29,530 nt of DNA from a virus. A program made the position numbers and the translations under genes. The stretch covers positions 1 to 29,530 of the IMG/VR virus record IMGVR_UViG_3300035701_001831; one strand, given 5' to 3'. Each line of letters opens with the position of its first letter. Position 1 is the stretch's first letter. Of the stretch, positions 1 through 7,206 are shown in pieces. Under the pieces are notes generated by a model, which worked only from the letters and a program-made list of their open reading frames with translations, had not been told where the DNA came from and made no database searches.

Positions 1-141
1 CTCCAGATGTGCAAGGAAGGACAGCAGACAGTCAATATAGGCTTCAACATAGCAGACTTAAAGACTATACCTGTTAAGAGTACAGTCATTGATGTACCCA
101 ATAACAGTCAACAGTCAGCTACTAATAGCATAACTATATGA
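1..141 (+). CDS. C-terminal fragment of an upstream gene, product unknown
   Basis: The frame starting at base 1 is open to a TGA at 139-141, giving 46 residues with no start inside the window, so this is the 3' end of a gene beginning upstream. The fragment reads LQMCKEGQQT at its N-terminal edge and ends in a polar Asn/Ser/Thr/Gln-rich tail. No family is recognisable from so little. It lies on the same strand as everything else and is followed by the largest non-coding gap of the window (142-330), so it may mark the end of a preceding gene block. Confidence 0.5.
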   Translation, partial: LQMCKEGQQTVNIGFNIADLKTIPVKSTVIDVPNNSQQSATNSITI

Positions 142-330
142 TACATAAGCACTTATATACATGCATGTACTTAACATAACTATTATTATAATGCATTGCA
201 TTGTTCAGGGGTACGGCATACGGCATCACCCCCCAGGCCACCCGTCACTATGAATATAAACATGCTCGGATAATTCTGAGGCAAAATTGAAAATAGTAAG
301 GAATATAAATAGTTAGAAAGGAGATGTGAT
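142..330. other. 189-base intergenic gap with a 7-base tandem repeat
   Basis: This is the longest stretch without a convincing gene. It holds an exact tandem repeat ACGGCATACGGCAT (213-226) inside the loop of a possible 5-bp stem (GGGGT 208-212 with ACCCC 228-232), followed by a run of six C. A TATAAT at 187-192 has no acceptable -35 box. The gap ends with an AGAAAGGAG ribosome binding site before the gene at 331. It is a plausible place for a promoter or transcript boundary, but I cannot identify a defined element. Confidence 0.3.
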
Positions 331-621
331 ATGTCTATCTCAGCAGTAGAGAAGTGTAGTATTTGTAGGCATGCTTGTAAGTCTGATTTTATTAAGGCTT
401 TTTGTAAGTTTTATCCTAAAGAGGAGTTGCTTGGTTGGAAAGGTCATTTTACAGACCCTAACAATAAGAAGCACGAATCTACCAGTAGAATGTGCGTTGT
501 GTGTCAAGAATACTTTAACTATAGAAATATGCATTGGAAACACGAACCAGAGGGTTGGTATCCAATGTGTAAGAATTGCGTTAAAACAGCCCTATTTATT
601 GATGAAACGGTGCACAAATAG
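331..621 (+). CDS. Small Cys-rich, probable zinc-binding protein
   Basis: A 96-residue protein with an AAAGGAG ribosome binding site about 7 bases before the ATG. It carries three CxxC pairs (C9/C12, C55/C58, C80/C83) plus C16 and C25. The last two pairs, 21 residues apart and flanking aromatic residues (EYF, HW, GWY), look like a treble-clef or zinc-ribbon knuckle, so zinc binding is likely. Small proteins of this kind in phages are often DNA- or RNA-associated regulators or nuclease accessories, but nothing here identifies a partner. It lies upstream of the packaging module after a gap, so it could head a transcript. No family is recognised. Confidence 0.75.
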   Translation: MSISAVEKCSICRHACKSDFIKAFCKFYPKEELLGWKGHFTDPNNKKHESTSRMCVVCQEYFNYRNMHWKHEPEGWYPMCKNCVKTALFIDETVHK

Positions 622-700
622 GGGGTACGGGTCAAAGTGGCCGTAAGACCCTACACAAGGCTTATTTCGTGCTTGGCAAAGTGAGGTTTGAGACTTAAGA

Positions 701-877
701 ATGGGCTATAAATCAAGAGGTGGCTGGTCTATACCAGTATGTTTAAGGGATTGTTGTAATAGAGATATAGATTGTGAGGAGTGTTTTAAGTTTAGTTGTT
801 TTGAGCCAAATGTTAAGAGAATGAGTGAAAATGAGGACTTTGGTCGTGCTCAAAATGGTCAAAAACACGGGGTTTAG
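701..877 (+). CDS. Very small Cys-rich protein
   Basis: An open frame of 58 residues (ATG 701, TAG 875-877). Six cysteines are clustered in its first half: C14, C18, C19, C25, C28 and C33, including DCEEC, a possible metal-binding knuckle. The second half is polar. There is no strong ribosome binding site just upstream, which lowers confidence. It occupies the space between the Cys-rich protein at 331 and the radical SAM gene at 906, where nothing else is coded. Two neighbouring small Cys-rich proteins beside an iron-sulfur enzyme is suggestive, but a functional link is only inference. Confidence 0.5.
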   Translation: MGYKSRGGWSIPVCLRDCCNRDIDCEECFKFSCFEPNVKRMSENEDFGRAQNGQKHGV

Positions 878-905
878 GAACTAATAAATTCTCAAAAGGT
901 AGATA

Positions 906-2222
906 TTGAAGATACTATGGGTATATCCCAACATCAACACGGAATTACGCATACCGTTAGGTATCTCAATACTAACCGCAGTTCTTCGCAATGCGGGTCA
1001 CGAGGTTAAGTTGTTTGACCCAACTTTTCTCGGAACCTTCAAAACAGACAATGAACTAAGACTTGATGTAAAAACAACTAATTTGACCGATTTGGTCGGA
1101 AAGGTAGAAGATGTTGAGCCTCGCACTATGCTTAATGGTGTTATTGCTGACTTTAATCCCGATTTCATTATGGTATCTGTGGTTGAACGTAATTACAATA
1201 CCGCAAAAACTCTTTTGTCTGGCGTTGACGTGCCTGTACTTTGCGGTGGTATACTTCCAACTATTGCTCCCGATTTTGTCCTTAAAGAAGACTGGGTAGA
1301 TTATATCTGTGTAGGTGAAGGTGAGGGGTCTGTTCTTTCTTTTTTAGATAAACAAGAAAATCAATACCCTAAACAACTCATAAACATGGATGAAGTACCC
1401 TTTCAAGACTGGACAGAATTCGATGAAAGACACCTTTTGAAGCCTTTTATGGGCAAAGTCTATCGTGGTGGAGCGTTTGAGTTTTCGAGAGGTTGTTTTA
1501 AGTCCTGTTCTTTCTGCGTAGCTCCCGCAATTCGTAAGAAAATGGAAGGTTTAGGCACTTATCACCGAACTAAATCACCTATTCACGCAATTCAAGAGAT
1601 AGAAGGCAAAAAATACCAATATAAATTACAAATGATAGCTTTTGGAGATACAGATTTCTTATCTGCTGTTCCAAGATTAGTATTAAGAGAGTTTTTTGAG
1701 TTATATGAGAGGTATATAGGGCTTCCGTTTACCATACAGACCTCCGTAGAACAATTATGTGACCCCGAAATATTGGAAATGTTACAAACGGCACAGTGTT
1801 GTGCCATAAGTGTAGGAGTTGAGAGTGGCAGTGAAAAAATCCGTAAGAGCGTCATTAAAAAAGCAGTCCCCATTGAAGTCTTCCAAAAAGCCTTTAGGCT
1901 GTGCAGGGAAAGAAACCTGCGAATTACCGCCAACTACATGGTCGGATTGCCGAGAGAAACGGAAGAAGATGTCTACGAGACTATTAGACTCAATAAAAAA
2001 CTTAATCCGCCGAGTATCGCAGTAACCTACTTCACTCCTTTTATGGGAACGGAGTTATATGAATTATGCCTTAGGGAAGGTTTTTACCAACCGTTTCGGG
2101 AAAATGTCTACGAGTATCCACCGCTCCGAATGCCCCAGTTATCCCAAGAAAGGATTGTGGAGTTGGTTAAAGAGTTTTCTGACGAATTCAAAAGTTACCA
2201 AAAGGACTTCTCTATTGTATAG
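906..2222 (+). CDS. B12-binding-type radical SAM protein
   Basis: A 438-residue protein with a TTG start and AAAAGGT 5 bases upstream. Residues 1-150 have the layout of a cobalamin-binding domain (PLGISILTAVLRNAGHEV near residue 17, VLCGG, and VGEGEGSVLSFL). A radical SAM barrel follows, with the 4Fe-4S motif C197-x3-C201-x2-C204 (GCFKSCSFC), then SVGVESGSE and YMVGLPRETEEDV, typical of this family. Known members methylate unreactive carbons or phosphorus or carry out rearrangements in cofactor, antibiotic and lipid pathways. The substrate here is unknown. The gene lies just before terminase, outside the glycan cassette. A role in sugar or virion modification is possible but unproven. The family is confident, the reaction is not. 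Confidence 0.88.
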   Translation: MKILWVYPNINTELRIPLGISILTAVLRNAGHEVKLFDPTFLGTFKTDNELRLDVKTTNLTDLVGKVEDVEPRTMLNGVIADFNPDFIMVSVVERNYNTAKTLLSGVDVPVLCGGILPTIAPDFVLKEDWVDYICVGEGEGSVLSFLDKQENQYPKQLINMDEVPFQDWTEFDERHLLKPFMGKVYRGGAFEFSRGCFKSCSFCVAPAIRKKMEGLGTYHRTKSPIHAIQEIEGKKYQYKLQMIAFGDTDFLSAVPRLVLREFFELYERYIGLPFTIQTSVEQLCDPEILEMLQTAQCCAISVGVESGSEKIRKSVIKKAVPIEVFQKAFRLCRERNLRITANYMVGLPRETEEDVYETIRLNKKLNPPSIAVTYFTPFMGTELYELCLREGFYQPFRENVYEYPPLRMPQLSQERIVELVKEFSDEFKSYQKDFSIV

Positions 2223-2340
2223 ACAAGAATTTGAGACCAACGGACATAAGTTTATTTTAATAAGCGACAGAGAACCCACCCAAGATGAGTTGTGGAAATT
2301 CTGGGAAAGTATATACGACTTCTTTAATGCTAAATCCTAA
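2215..2340 (+). CDS. Small protein preceding terminase
   Basis: A 41-residue frame beginning with TTG at 2215, with AAAGGA at 2201-2206 (spacing 8), which favours this start over the in-frame ATG at 2059 buried in the radical SAM gene. It overlaps the end of the radical SAM gene by 8 bases and the start of TerL by 14. The sequence is acidic and aromatic, with ISDREPTQDELWKFWES around residues 16-32, probably one helix. It is far too short for a classic small terminase. I do not recognise it. The ribosome binding site and tight packing argue that it is translated. Confidence 0.5.
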   Translation: MYRQEFETNGHKFILISDREPTQDELWKFWESIYDFFNAKS

Positions 2341-3769
2341 AGACCTATTACCCTATCACGAAATATGGAAGAACGATATACTCAAGTTTGCCGAGGAGTT
2401 CTTTCCTCATTTACTTACAAAACCAAGTGCCCCCTTCCAGAAAGAGATTTACAAGGAGTTAGGTTTAAGGCACAGGTCTTTATGTATAGAGGTTTTCCGT
2501 GGGGGCGGTAAGTCAACGATATGTCTGATTATCAAACCCATACACTTTGCACTTTATCATCAGTTAGGTGACATCACCTTAATTTCCAAATCCGAGAGTT
2601 TTGTATTAAACGAAATAAATCGTAAGATAAAATACGAATTTGAACAAAACGAAAAACTCCGAAACGTATTTGGAGACCTAACTACGGAGAAGTGGAGTGA
2701 AACTTATTTCGTATTAAAACATGGAATAGCTTTTGAGGGTTTAGGTATAGGCGGTCAGTTGAGAGGTGGAAGGCGTGGACTTATAGTCCTCGACGATTTG
2801 GAAGACGAGGAAAGTGCTATCTCCGAAGACCAACGTGATAAACTTAAACGACGCATTGGTAAGGAAATAGCCCCAAAGTTATTGCCCGAAGGTGAGATGG
2901 TCTACGTGGGCACGCCAGTCCACCAACTATGCTACATACACCAAGTCTATCAAACACCCAACAATGGCTGGACTAAGTTAATGTTCCCGGCCTACAAGGA
3001 GGGAAAGCAGGAAGATGGCAAAGAACAATGGAAAGAAATGTATAACCATACCTTCCTACAGGGTGAAAAAAGTAAATGGGGCACAAATTACTTTAGTTCA
3101 GAATATCTCTGCAACCCCATTGTGGACGAAAACTGCCCCATCAAAGAAGACCAAATCCGTTACTGGTCGGACTTACCGAAACAGTACTCCTGCGTTATTT
3201 CTGTTGACCCCGCTTATTCAGAGGATGCGACGGCGGATTATAAGGTCGCCACGGTAGTAGCAATAGACCAAGCCCAGAACAGATACTTACTTACATACCT
3301 ACGCACCCACGATACACTTGGTGAATTTCAAGACGGAATAATAAATCTTTTCTTACAACACAAGAACTACTGCACGGGCGTGGGGATACCAAACTCAGGA
3401 GTTGAGAAAAGTTTTTTTGATAGTTTTATGAAAAAGTGTGAAGAAAGAAAAACCTACCTACCTGTAATAGAACTAAAGAACGCCTTTACAAGAGCAGGGA
3501 CTTCTTCAAACGTAAGAAACAAACAGGCAAGAATAACGGCGGCACTACAACCACTATTCCAAAGTGGTAAATATTATATAAGACCAGAGCATTTAGAGGC
3601 AAGGGACGAATTACTAACAATCGGGCAAAGTCGTCACGATGACATCGTGGACTGTCTTTGTTATGCAGAACAAGTTTTAATGCCAGTATTTTTTGATATG
3701 CAACAAGCAAATGAAAGGTATGACGAGGTTGAAGAGACTAATAGAGGCGAAACTGGCTATGGGGACTAA
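2327..3769 (+). CDS. terL: Terminase large subunit (DNA packaging ATPase/nuclease)
   Basis: This motor drives DNA into the prohead and cuts it. The chosen ATG at 2327 gives 480 residues; an ATG at 2285 would add 14 but overlaps the upstream small gene more. The ATPase half shows Walker A FRGGGKST (K62), Walker B LIVLDD (D156/D157) followed by acidic residues, and the coupling motif VGTPVH. The RNase H-like nuclease half shows SVDPAYSED (D294) and the terminal acidic motif HDDIVD (D438, D439, D442). Length and motif order are normal for TerL. No separate small terminase subunit is recognisable next to it. The C-terminus overlaps the HNH gene by 11 bases. Confidence 0.95.
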   Translation: MLNPKDLLPYHEIWKNDILKFAEEFFPHLLTKPSAPFQKEIYKELGLRHRSLCIEVFRGGGKSTICLIIKPIHFALYHQLGDITLISKSESFVLNEINRKIKYEFEQNEKLRNVFGDLTTEKWSETYFVLKHGIAFEGLGIGGQLRGGRRGLIVLDDLEDEESAISEDQRDKLKRRIGKEIAPKLLPEGEMVYVGTPVHQLCYIHQVYQTPNNGWTKLMFPAYKEGKQEDGKEQWKEMYNHTFLQGEKSKWGTNYFSSEYLCNPIVDENCPIKEDQIRYWSDLPKQYSCVISVDPAYSEDATADYKVATVVAIDQAQNRYLLTYLRTHDTLGEFQDGIINLFLQHKNYCTGVGIPNSGVEKSFFDSFMKKCEERKTYLPVIELKNAFTRAGTSSNVRNKQARITAALQPLFQSGKYYIRPEHLEARDELLTIGQSRHDDIVDCLCYAEQVLMPVFFDMQQANERYDEVEETNRGETGYGD

Positions 3770-4232
3770 TAATAAACGAAAAAGAAATCTGTTCAAAGAA
3801 AATCATACCCCATCTGCAATTGAGAGAAGACATAGGTATAGAAAAAGCATAAAGGGTAAACTTAGTGAAAAAAGATATTTATATAGTAAAAAGGGAAAAT
3901 TATCTGTCAGCATTAGATGTAAAATATATAGAAAGACGCATCCCGAAAAAGTAGCTCATTATAAAAGAATAAGGCGAGAAAGATTAAAACACATACTAAA
4001 AACATTAACTTTTAAAGAATGGGAATTGATATTAAAATTATTTGATTACAGATGTGTATATTGTAACAAAACTGGAAAGTTAACCCTTGACCACGTTATA
4101 CCAATTTCAAGGGGTGGGGAACACACCAAATATAATGTAGTTCCTGCGTGTAAAAGTTGCAACTCAAAAAAACATAATAAAATGCCGAAGGAGTGGTTAG
4201 GTGAAATTTCAAGAGGACAAAATCGATGTTAG
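3759..4232 (+). CDS. HNH endonuclease
   Basis: With the ATG at 3759 (AGAGG about 11 bases before it) the protein has 157 residues; in-frame upstream ATGs at 3693 and 3720 lie inside terL. Residues 1-85 are strongly basic, with repeated Tyr-rich segments (RYLYSKKGK, KTHPEKVAHYKR) suited to DNA binding. The C-terminal third is a clear HNH zinc nuclease: C99-xx-C102, LDHVIP (D111, H112), RGGEHTKYNVVPA, C131-xx-C134. It sits between terminase and portal. HNH proteins there can assist packaging-linked cleavage, but a free-standing homing endonuclease is equally possible. The gene looks more A-rich than its neighbours, hinting at separate acquisition. It overlaps the portal start by 7 bases. Confidence 0.92.
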   Translation: MGTNNKRKRNLFKENHTPSAIERRHRYRKSIKGKLSEKRYLYSKKGKLSVSIRCKIYRKTHPEKVAHYKRIRRERLKHILKTLTFKEWELILKLFDYRCVYCNKTGKLTLDHVIPISRGGEHTKYNVVPACKSCNSKKHNKMPKEWLGEISRGQNRC

Positions 4233-6424
4233 GTAAAAAACCGCAGGATACGGACAGGACGAGTGACGAACTGTATAACGAAATAGCGGATGAAGTAACT
4301 GAAGCTAAATCTAACACAGAAAACTGGAAACTTAAACACGACAAGTTTTACCGATTGAGATTTCGTGTCAAAAAAAGCAAGACCTTTCCTTTTACGGGTT
4401 GTAGTAATTTAAGACTTCCGACAATAGAAACATATATCCGTAAGGCTAAGAGTGCCCTAATAGGTATCTATTCAAACATCAAGCCGAGGATGCAGGTAAT
4501 CCCCCAAACAGACCAAGACCTAAATAAAGCCAACAAGATAGAAAAATTCTTGGATTACTTGGCGGACTACAAGATGTATCTACTAGAGAAGTTAATCTTG
4601 GGTTGTGACAAGATGTTGGAAAAGGGTTTCTTTGTAGCTAAGGTTTGTTGGGCGATGAAAGACCGAACCTACCAAGAAGAATTTAACCTTAAAGACATTC
4701 CCATGCAGGAAGCCATGATGTTATTCGATACGAATGTTCCCGATGAGGCAATCGTTCAGCAAGTTGTAAAGAAACTGAACGTGGATATGTCTGAAACCGT
4801 AATGGAAGAAAACTTACAATCCATACAAGGGGCGGTAAGGAAAATAAGAAGTGGCAAAGACAACATCAAAGTCACGCTTAAAGACGAACTCTACAACGCA
4901 CCCGAAGTCTACATCTGTGACCCAGCATCTATATACGTCCCCGCAGACGCAGGAATTGATGTCCAAGAATTGCGTTGGATATGTCACGAATACTACGAAC
5001 CTATCGAGGTTGTTAAACAAAGGGCGGCAGAAGGGCTATATGACAAAAAAGTCATAGACGATATTATAGACCTAAAAGATGTGGACGATATAGGTAGAGA
5101 TGCTTGGAAGAACCAAGACGATATATCCGAAACCACCAAAGACCAGCGTGAGGGAATAGACCGAATAAACAACCCATCTCATTTGGTAAAAATATGGGAA
5201 GTCTATAAATATTGGAACCCCACAGAAGGTGAACCAGAACAGAAGTGGCAGTTCATATTAGCACCAGAATTTCATAAAATCTTAAAGAAACAAGTCCACC
5301 CCTATGACCACCAGAAGTTTCCATTTGTAAGGTTCTCAAGTGAAACCGTGGATGATAGGTGGTTCTCACCCCGAGGCATTCCAGAACACCTTGAAGATTT
5401 ATCAAAAGAGATAGACGCACAGCATAATCAGAAGTTAGATAACCAGACCATTAGAAATGCTCCTATGTTTAAGTTCCGTTCGGGTGTGGTTAATCCTAAA
5501 TTGGTCAAGTTTATCCCTGCTCAGGGAATAGCAGTAAGCGGTATGCAACCTTTAGATGACAGCATCAAGCTAATGGACAATGCCAACGCCAATGTTGAGT
5601 TCTCATATGAGCGGGAGGAAATGCTGTTAAAGACCGACATCCAAGAATATCTTGGACAGGTTGACTACTCCCTTCAATCTATGATTAACAAGCGTCAACC
5701 AAGGACTTTGGGTGAAGTGCAGATGCAAGCCCAGAACGCCAACCAAGTCTTCTCATTAGACGCTTCTATGTGGACTATGAGTTTAAGTGAAGTCTTTACA
5801 CAGATGCTTGAACTCTGCCAGCAGTATATGCCAGAACGTGTATTCGCTCTCGTCACGGGTCAGGACGACCTTGAACCCATACATATGACCAGAGATGAAA
5901 TACAGGGAAAATATAACATCGTCTGTAGGGGTAATGACACCAACACAAATCCGTATGTCAAAGCCCAGAAATCACAGATGAGAGTTCAACTCCTAATCAA
6001 CGAACTTATGTTACAGACGGGCGTAATAACTCCGCCTAACATATACAACATAATTAAAAGATACTTACAGGACGATGGTGAGATTGCGTGGAAAGAACTA
6101 ATCAGTATGCCTCAACCCCCGCAACAACCTCAGCCACCCCCAGCGGCTACTTTAATCAAACCCAACTACGATGACCTTACAGACGCAGAACAAGCACAGG
6201 TATTAGTAAGTGCTGGTGTCCAACCCGACGCTATAGGTCGTGCTATGGAACGCCAAGAGATGATGCGTGAGGATGAGTTTGAAGGTGAGATGAATGTTCA
6301 CCAAAAGAAAATGGATATAGCAAGTCTACTAATGGAGATGAGAAATGCCAAAGCCAAAGAGCAAATCGAAATGCAAAAAATTAGTGCGTCCAGAAACAAA
6401 CCAAGAAATCCAAAGCCCGAATGA
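4226..6424 (+). CDS. Portal protein
   Basis: A 732-residue protein directly after terL and the HNH gene, with AGAGGA upstream of its ATG. The N-terminus reads like large podovirus-type portals: FPFTGCSNLRLPTIETYIRKA, then the trimming of membrane-free helical segments, an acidic middle, and RWFSPRGIPEHLEDLSKEID followed by QHNQKLDNQTIRNAPMF, typical of the portal core. Near residues 628-645 there is a Pro/Gln-rich linker, and the end is a charged helix. Portals form the dodecameric DNA channel at one capsid vertex and dock the terminase and adaptor. The position in the terL-portal-scaffold-capsid order supports the call. Its 3' end overlaps the next gene by 80 bases. Confidence 0.88.
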   Translation: MLGKKPQDTDRTSDELYNEIADEVTEAKSNTENWKLKHDKFYRLRFRVKKSKTFPFTGCSNLRLPTIETYIRKAKSALIGIYSNIKPRMQVIPQTDQDLNKANKIEKFLDYLADYKMYLLEKLILGCDKMLEKGFFVAKVCWAMKDRTYQEEFNLKDIPMQEAMMLFDTNVPDEAIVQQVVKKLNVDMSETVMEENLQSIQGAVRKIRSGKDNIKVTLKDELYNAPEVYICDPASIYVPADAGIDVQELRWICHEYYEPIEVVKQRAAEGLYDKKVIDDIIDLKDVDDIGRDAWKNQDDISETTKDQREGIDRINNPSHLVKIWEVYKYWNPTEGEPEQKWQFILAPEFHKILKKQVHPYDHQKFPFVRFSSETVDDRWFSPRGIPEHLEDLSKEIDAQHNQKLDNQTIRNAPMFKFRSGVVNPKLVKFIPAQGIAVSGMQPLDDSIKLMDNANANVEFSYEREEMLLKTDIQEYLGQVDYSLQSMINKRQPRTLGEVQMQAQNANQVFSLDASMWTMSLSEVFTQMLELCQQYMPERVFALVTGQDDLEPIHMTRDEIQGKYNIVCRGNDTNTNPYVKAQKSQMRVQLLINELMLQTGVITPPNIYNIIKRYLQDDGEIAWKELISMPQPPQQPQPPPAATLIKPNYDDLTDAEQAQVLVSAGVQPDAIGRAMERQEMMREDEFEGEMNVHQKKMDIASLLMEMRNAKAKEQIEMQKISASRNKPRNPKPE

Positions 6425-6716
6425 TTTAGAGGCGTTTATAAAGGAAGCAAGCGAGGTCAAACAACTAACCCAATCAGCGGGTTGGGCAATATTAGAAAGA
6501 GACCTCATACTATACAGAAACACAGTATCTAAAAGACTTGCCTACATAAACCCCAATAGACCAGAGTTCAAAGAAGCACAGATTCTTTATCAGGCGGCAG
6601 ATAAAATAATAGGAATGGTAAATGACTACCAAGAGAATAGGGATATAGCCATTGAAACACTCAACAAGATGGAAAATCCTGACCTTGCTGTTGCTATGGA
6701 CATCGATACCGAATAA
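6345..6716 (+). CDS. Small helical protein between portal and scaffold genes
   Basis: A 123-residue protein. The ATG at 6345 has GGAG 7 bases upstream, supporting a start 80 bases inside the portal gene in another frame. The first 12 residues are Lys/Ser/Pro-rich (MPKPKSKSKCKK). The remainder is charged and helical, with heptad-like spacing, and ends with an acidic tail. There are no membrane segments or catalytic motifs. Small genes at this place in podovirus head modules are often accessory head proteins, but I do not recognise a family. A portal-associated or internal head role is inferred only from location. Confidence 0.65.
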   Translation: MPKPKSKSKCKKLVRPETNQEIQSPNDLEAFIKEASEVKQLTQSAGWAILERDLILYRNTVSKRLAYINPNRPEFKEAQILYQAADKIIGMVNDYQENRDIAIETLNKMENPDLAVAMDIDTE

Positions 6717-6722
6717 GGAGGT
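6715..6722 (+). promoter_or_regulatory. Strong ribosome binding site AAGGAGGT for a 13-codon mini-ORF
   Basis: AAGGAGGT is an almost complete complement of the 16S rRNA 3' end and is among the strongest sites in the window. The nearest start is the ATG at 6731 (spacing about 8-9), which opens only 13 codons. The in-frame hydrolase start lies further on, at 6772. Confidence 0.7.
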
Positions 6723-6730
6723 GGTTGGTA

Positions 6731-6772
6731 ATGAGTTGCGGAAAGAAATCAAAGAAGGGAAAAAAGCGATAA
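6731..6772 (+). CDS. 13-residue lysine-rich mini-ORF coupled to the hydrolase
   Basis: Starting from the ATG served by AAGGAGGT, the frame encodes MSCGKKSKKGKKR and stops with TAA at 6770-6772. The last A of the stop is the first base of the hydrolase ATG (TAATG). This is the arrangement used for termination-reinitiation coupling, so it may act as a leader that delivers ribosomes to the hydrolase, or as a tiny basic peptide in its own right. Translation is well supported by the ribosome binding site. A function for the peptide itself is speculative. Confidence 0.5.
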   Translation: MSCGKKSKKGKKR

Positions 6773-7170
6773 TGGACGAAGGCGTAAAACAGATAGCCGA
6801 TATTATATACGGAGAGAATGGTAGTGAAGACTACGATACTATGGTAATGACGGGTTCGTCCGTTCTCAATAGATTTCTCACGACAAAGGGTGAAGAGTTT
6901 GGAACCTCAATACCAGAAGTCGGACAAAAGGGATATAAAGCCGTTCAAAATAATACTGAAATGTATCAACAGGCAGTAAGCGGTAAGTTCCCAGATGAGG
7001 CAAGTGAGGCAAAATATAAACAAGCCCTACAAATAGCCTATGGACTTTATAAGGGAACAATAGAAAAACACCCAGCACAATTTTTCTTCAAAAAAGGAGA
7101 AGCATCTGGACTAAGAAAAAAATTAAAATCTCAAGGCAAAGTAGGTATATATGATACCTACAGTTATTGA
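6772..7170 (+). CDS. SleB-like cell-wall hydrolase, putative virion lysin
   Basis: With the ATG at 6772 the protein has 132 residues. IADIIYGENG (residues 8-17, with E15 in the place of the family's key glutamate) followed by SSVLNRF (29-35) matches the opening of the SleB/hydrolase_2 fold, which cleaves glycan strands of peptidoglycan. HPAQFFFKK near residue 100 fits the later aromatic part of that domain. An in-frame frame extends upstream to 6652, but that part overlaps the previous gene and lacks a ribosome binding site. The place among head genes suggests a virion-borne hydrolase for entry rather than a lysis endolysin, but either is possible. Confidence 0.65.
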   Translation: MDEGVKQIADIIYGENGSEDYDTMVMTGSSVLNRFLTTKGEEFGTSIPEVGQKGYKAVQNNTEMYQQAVSGKFPDEASEAKYKQALQIAYGLYKGTIEKHPAQFFFKKGEASGLRKKLKSQGKVGIYDTYSY

Positions 7171-7206
7171 GTAATTCCCATGGCGGGTTAAAACCAAAGG
7201 AGATGT

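Noticed and set aside
187-192. TATAAT resembling a -10 promoter box
   Set aside because: No acceptable -35 hexamer 16-18 bases upstream, and the surrounding DNA is AT-rich enough for chance matches.
161-253. 30-codon frame in the 5' gap
   Set aside because: No ribosome binding site, His/Pro-rich low-quality translation and no neighbour support.
287-309. TTGAAA with TATAAA before the gene at 331
   Set aside because: Only 11 bases separate the hexamers, too close for a sigma70-type promoter.
627-651. Possible tRNA or structured RNA after the first Cys-rich gene
   Set aside because: Only short competing stems (ACGG/CCGT or GGGTC/GACCC); no cloverleaf. I also saw no CRISPR array, rRNA, integrase or insertion sequence in the window.
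3486-3710. Minus-strand frames here and elsewhere opposite real genes
   Set aside because: All lie antisense to strongly supported + strand genes, lack recognisable motifs and look like codon-bias shadows.
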